Source: JBOHER01 sp050701115 | Lineage (GTDB): Bacteria > Actinomycetota > Actinomycetes > Mycobacteriales > Pseudonocardiaceae | Assembly: GCA_050701115.1 (NCBI GenBank) | Contig: JBOHER010000164.1 | Location: 1-14,943 of the forward strand | Direction of reading: 5' to 3' | DNA: 14,943 bases | Shown here: positions 14,766 to 14,943 of the stretch, one piece after another | How the letters are laid out: each line of letters begins with the position of its first letter | How positions within the stretch are numbered: the first letter of the stretch is position 1 | Position numbers and translations under genes: made by a program | Notes under the pieces: generated by a model | Databases searched by the model: none | What the model saw: the letters and a program-made list of their open reading frames with translations, nothing else | Told to the model about the DNA's origin: nothing

Positions 14766-14943
14766 GGGTAGCGGTAGGTGCTGGTGGTGTGGCCGGCGTC
14801 GTGGAGGATGCCGCGTAGCAGGTCGTGCTGCCGGTCCTCGGCCAACTGGAGCTCGGGGGTGCGTTGGCCGTCCTCCCGCATGTAGTCCGCGTCGAGCCAG
14901 CGGATCATCACGCCTTCGGGGCAGGTGTCGACCGAGGCGCCGC
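14639..14943 (-). CDS. Partial hypothetical protein, 5' end beyond the window, 3' end reads into the IS110 remnant
   Basis: On the minus strand the frame is open from the window edge. It reads GASVDTCPEGVMIRWLDADY, a linker, then QLAEDRQHDLLRGILHDAGH and TTSTYRYPG, which looks like genuine protein. After about 14770 it enters the antisense of the transposase remnant and becomes low-complexity (Gly/Ala/Arg), ending at 14639. The natural C-terminus was therefore probably replaced when the element inserted or decayed. I do not recognise the family. Confidence 0.45.
   Translation of the reverse strand, partial: GASVDTCPEGVMIRWLDADYMREDGQRTPELQLAEDRQHDLLRGILHDAGHTTSTYRYPGLGRAGEGLDLLALGAAQLGGGGPALQQLEQDRAAPARRRR

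Overview
The window is GC-rich DNA with GTG and TTG starts, dense 4-bp gene overlaps and a mycosin-like membrane-anchored subtilase. This points to an actinomycete, possibly of the Micromonosporaceae; the family is inference. No rRNA, tRNA or CRISPR array was seen.

Layout. (1) 1-1052 (+): 3' part of an S8 serine protease with a C-terminal membrane anchor, of the type linked to type VII secretion. A GC-rich hairpin separates it from the convergent block that follows. (2) 8729-1132 (-): a complete type I restriction-modification operon in the order hsdM, hsdS, hsdR and a YgjP/M48-type zinc metallopeptidase, all joined by 4-8 bp overlaps. (3) 9026-11449 (+): a divergent compact operon driven from a promoter embedded in a long palindrome. 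It holds a possible 27-codon leader ORF, a 70-residue single-pass membrane protein, a divergent N6-adenine DNA methyltransferase (467 aa) and a half-size HsdS with one target-recognition domain (204 aa). Each ORF is joined to the next by an ATGA or GTGA overlap, and a hairpin follows the last stop. No nuclease gene lies in this operon. (4) 11419-12493: a gene-poor stretch with a 26-bp inverted repeat, two tandem 20-bp repeats and two small helix-turn-helix ORFs on the minus strand. (5) 12540-14184 (+): two secreted proteins of unknown function. The first appears to have lost its native C-terminus to a single-base frameshift, and the second is joined to that displaced C-terminus by a stop-start overlap. 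(6) 14190-14943: an IS110-family transposase remnant with three frameshifts, truncated at both ends and running into a minus-strand partial gene.

How the genes work together. HsdM, HsdS and HsdR should form a conventional methylase/translocase-nuclease. The divergent operon has its own methylase and single-domain specificity subunit, which would be expected to dimerise and read a symmetric bipartite site. It could be an orphan epigenetic modifier, a defence module with a membrane partner, or a system borrowing the neighbouring HsdR. The coupling of a small membrane protein to the methylase and half-HsdS, together with the palindromic promoter, is the most unusual part of the window.
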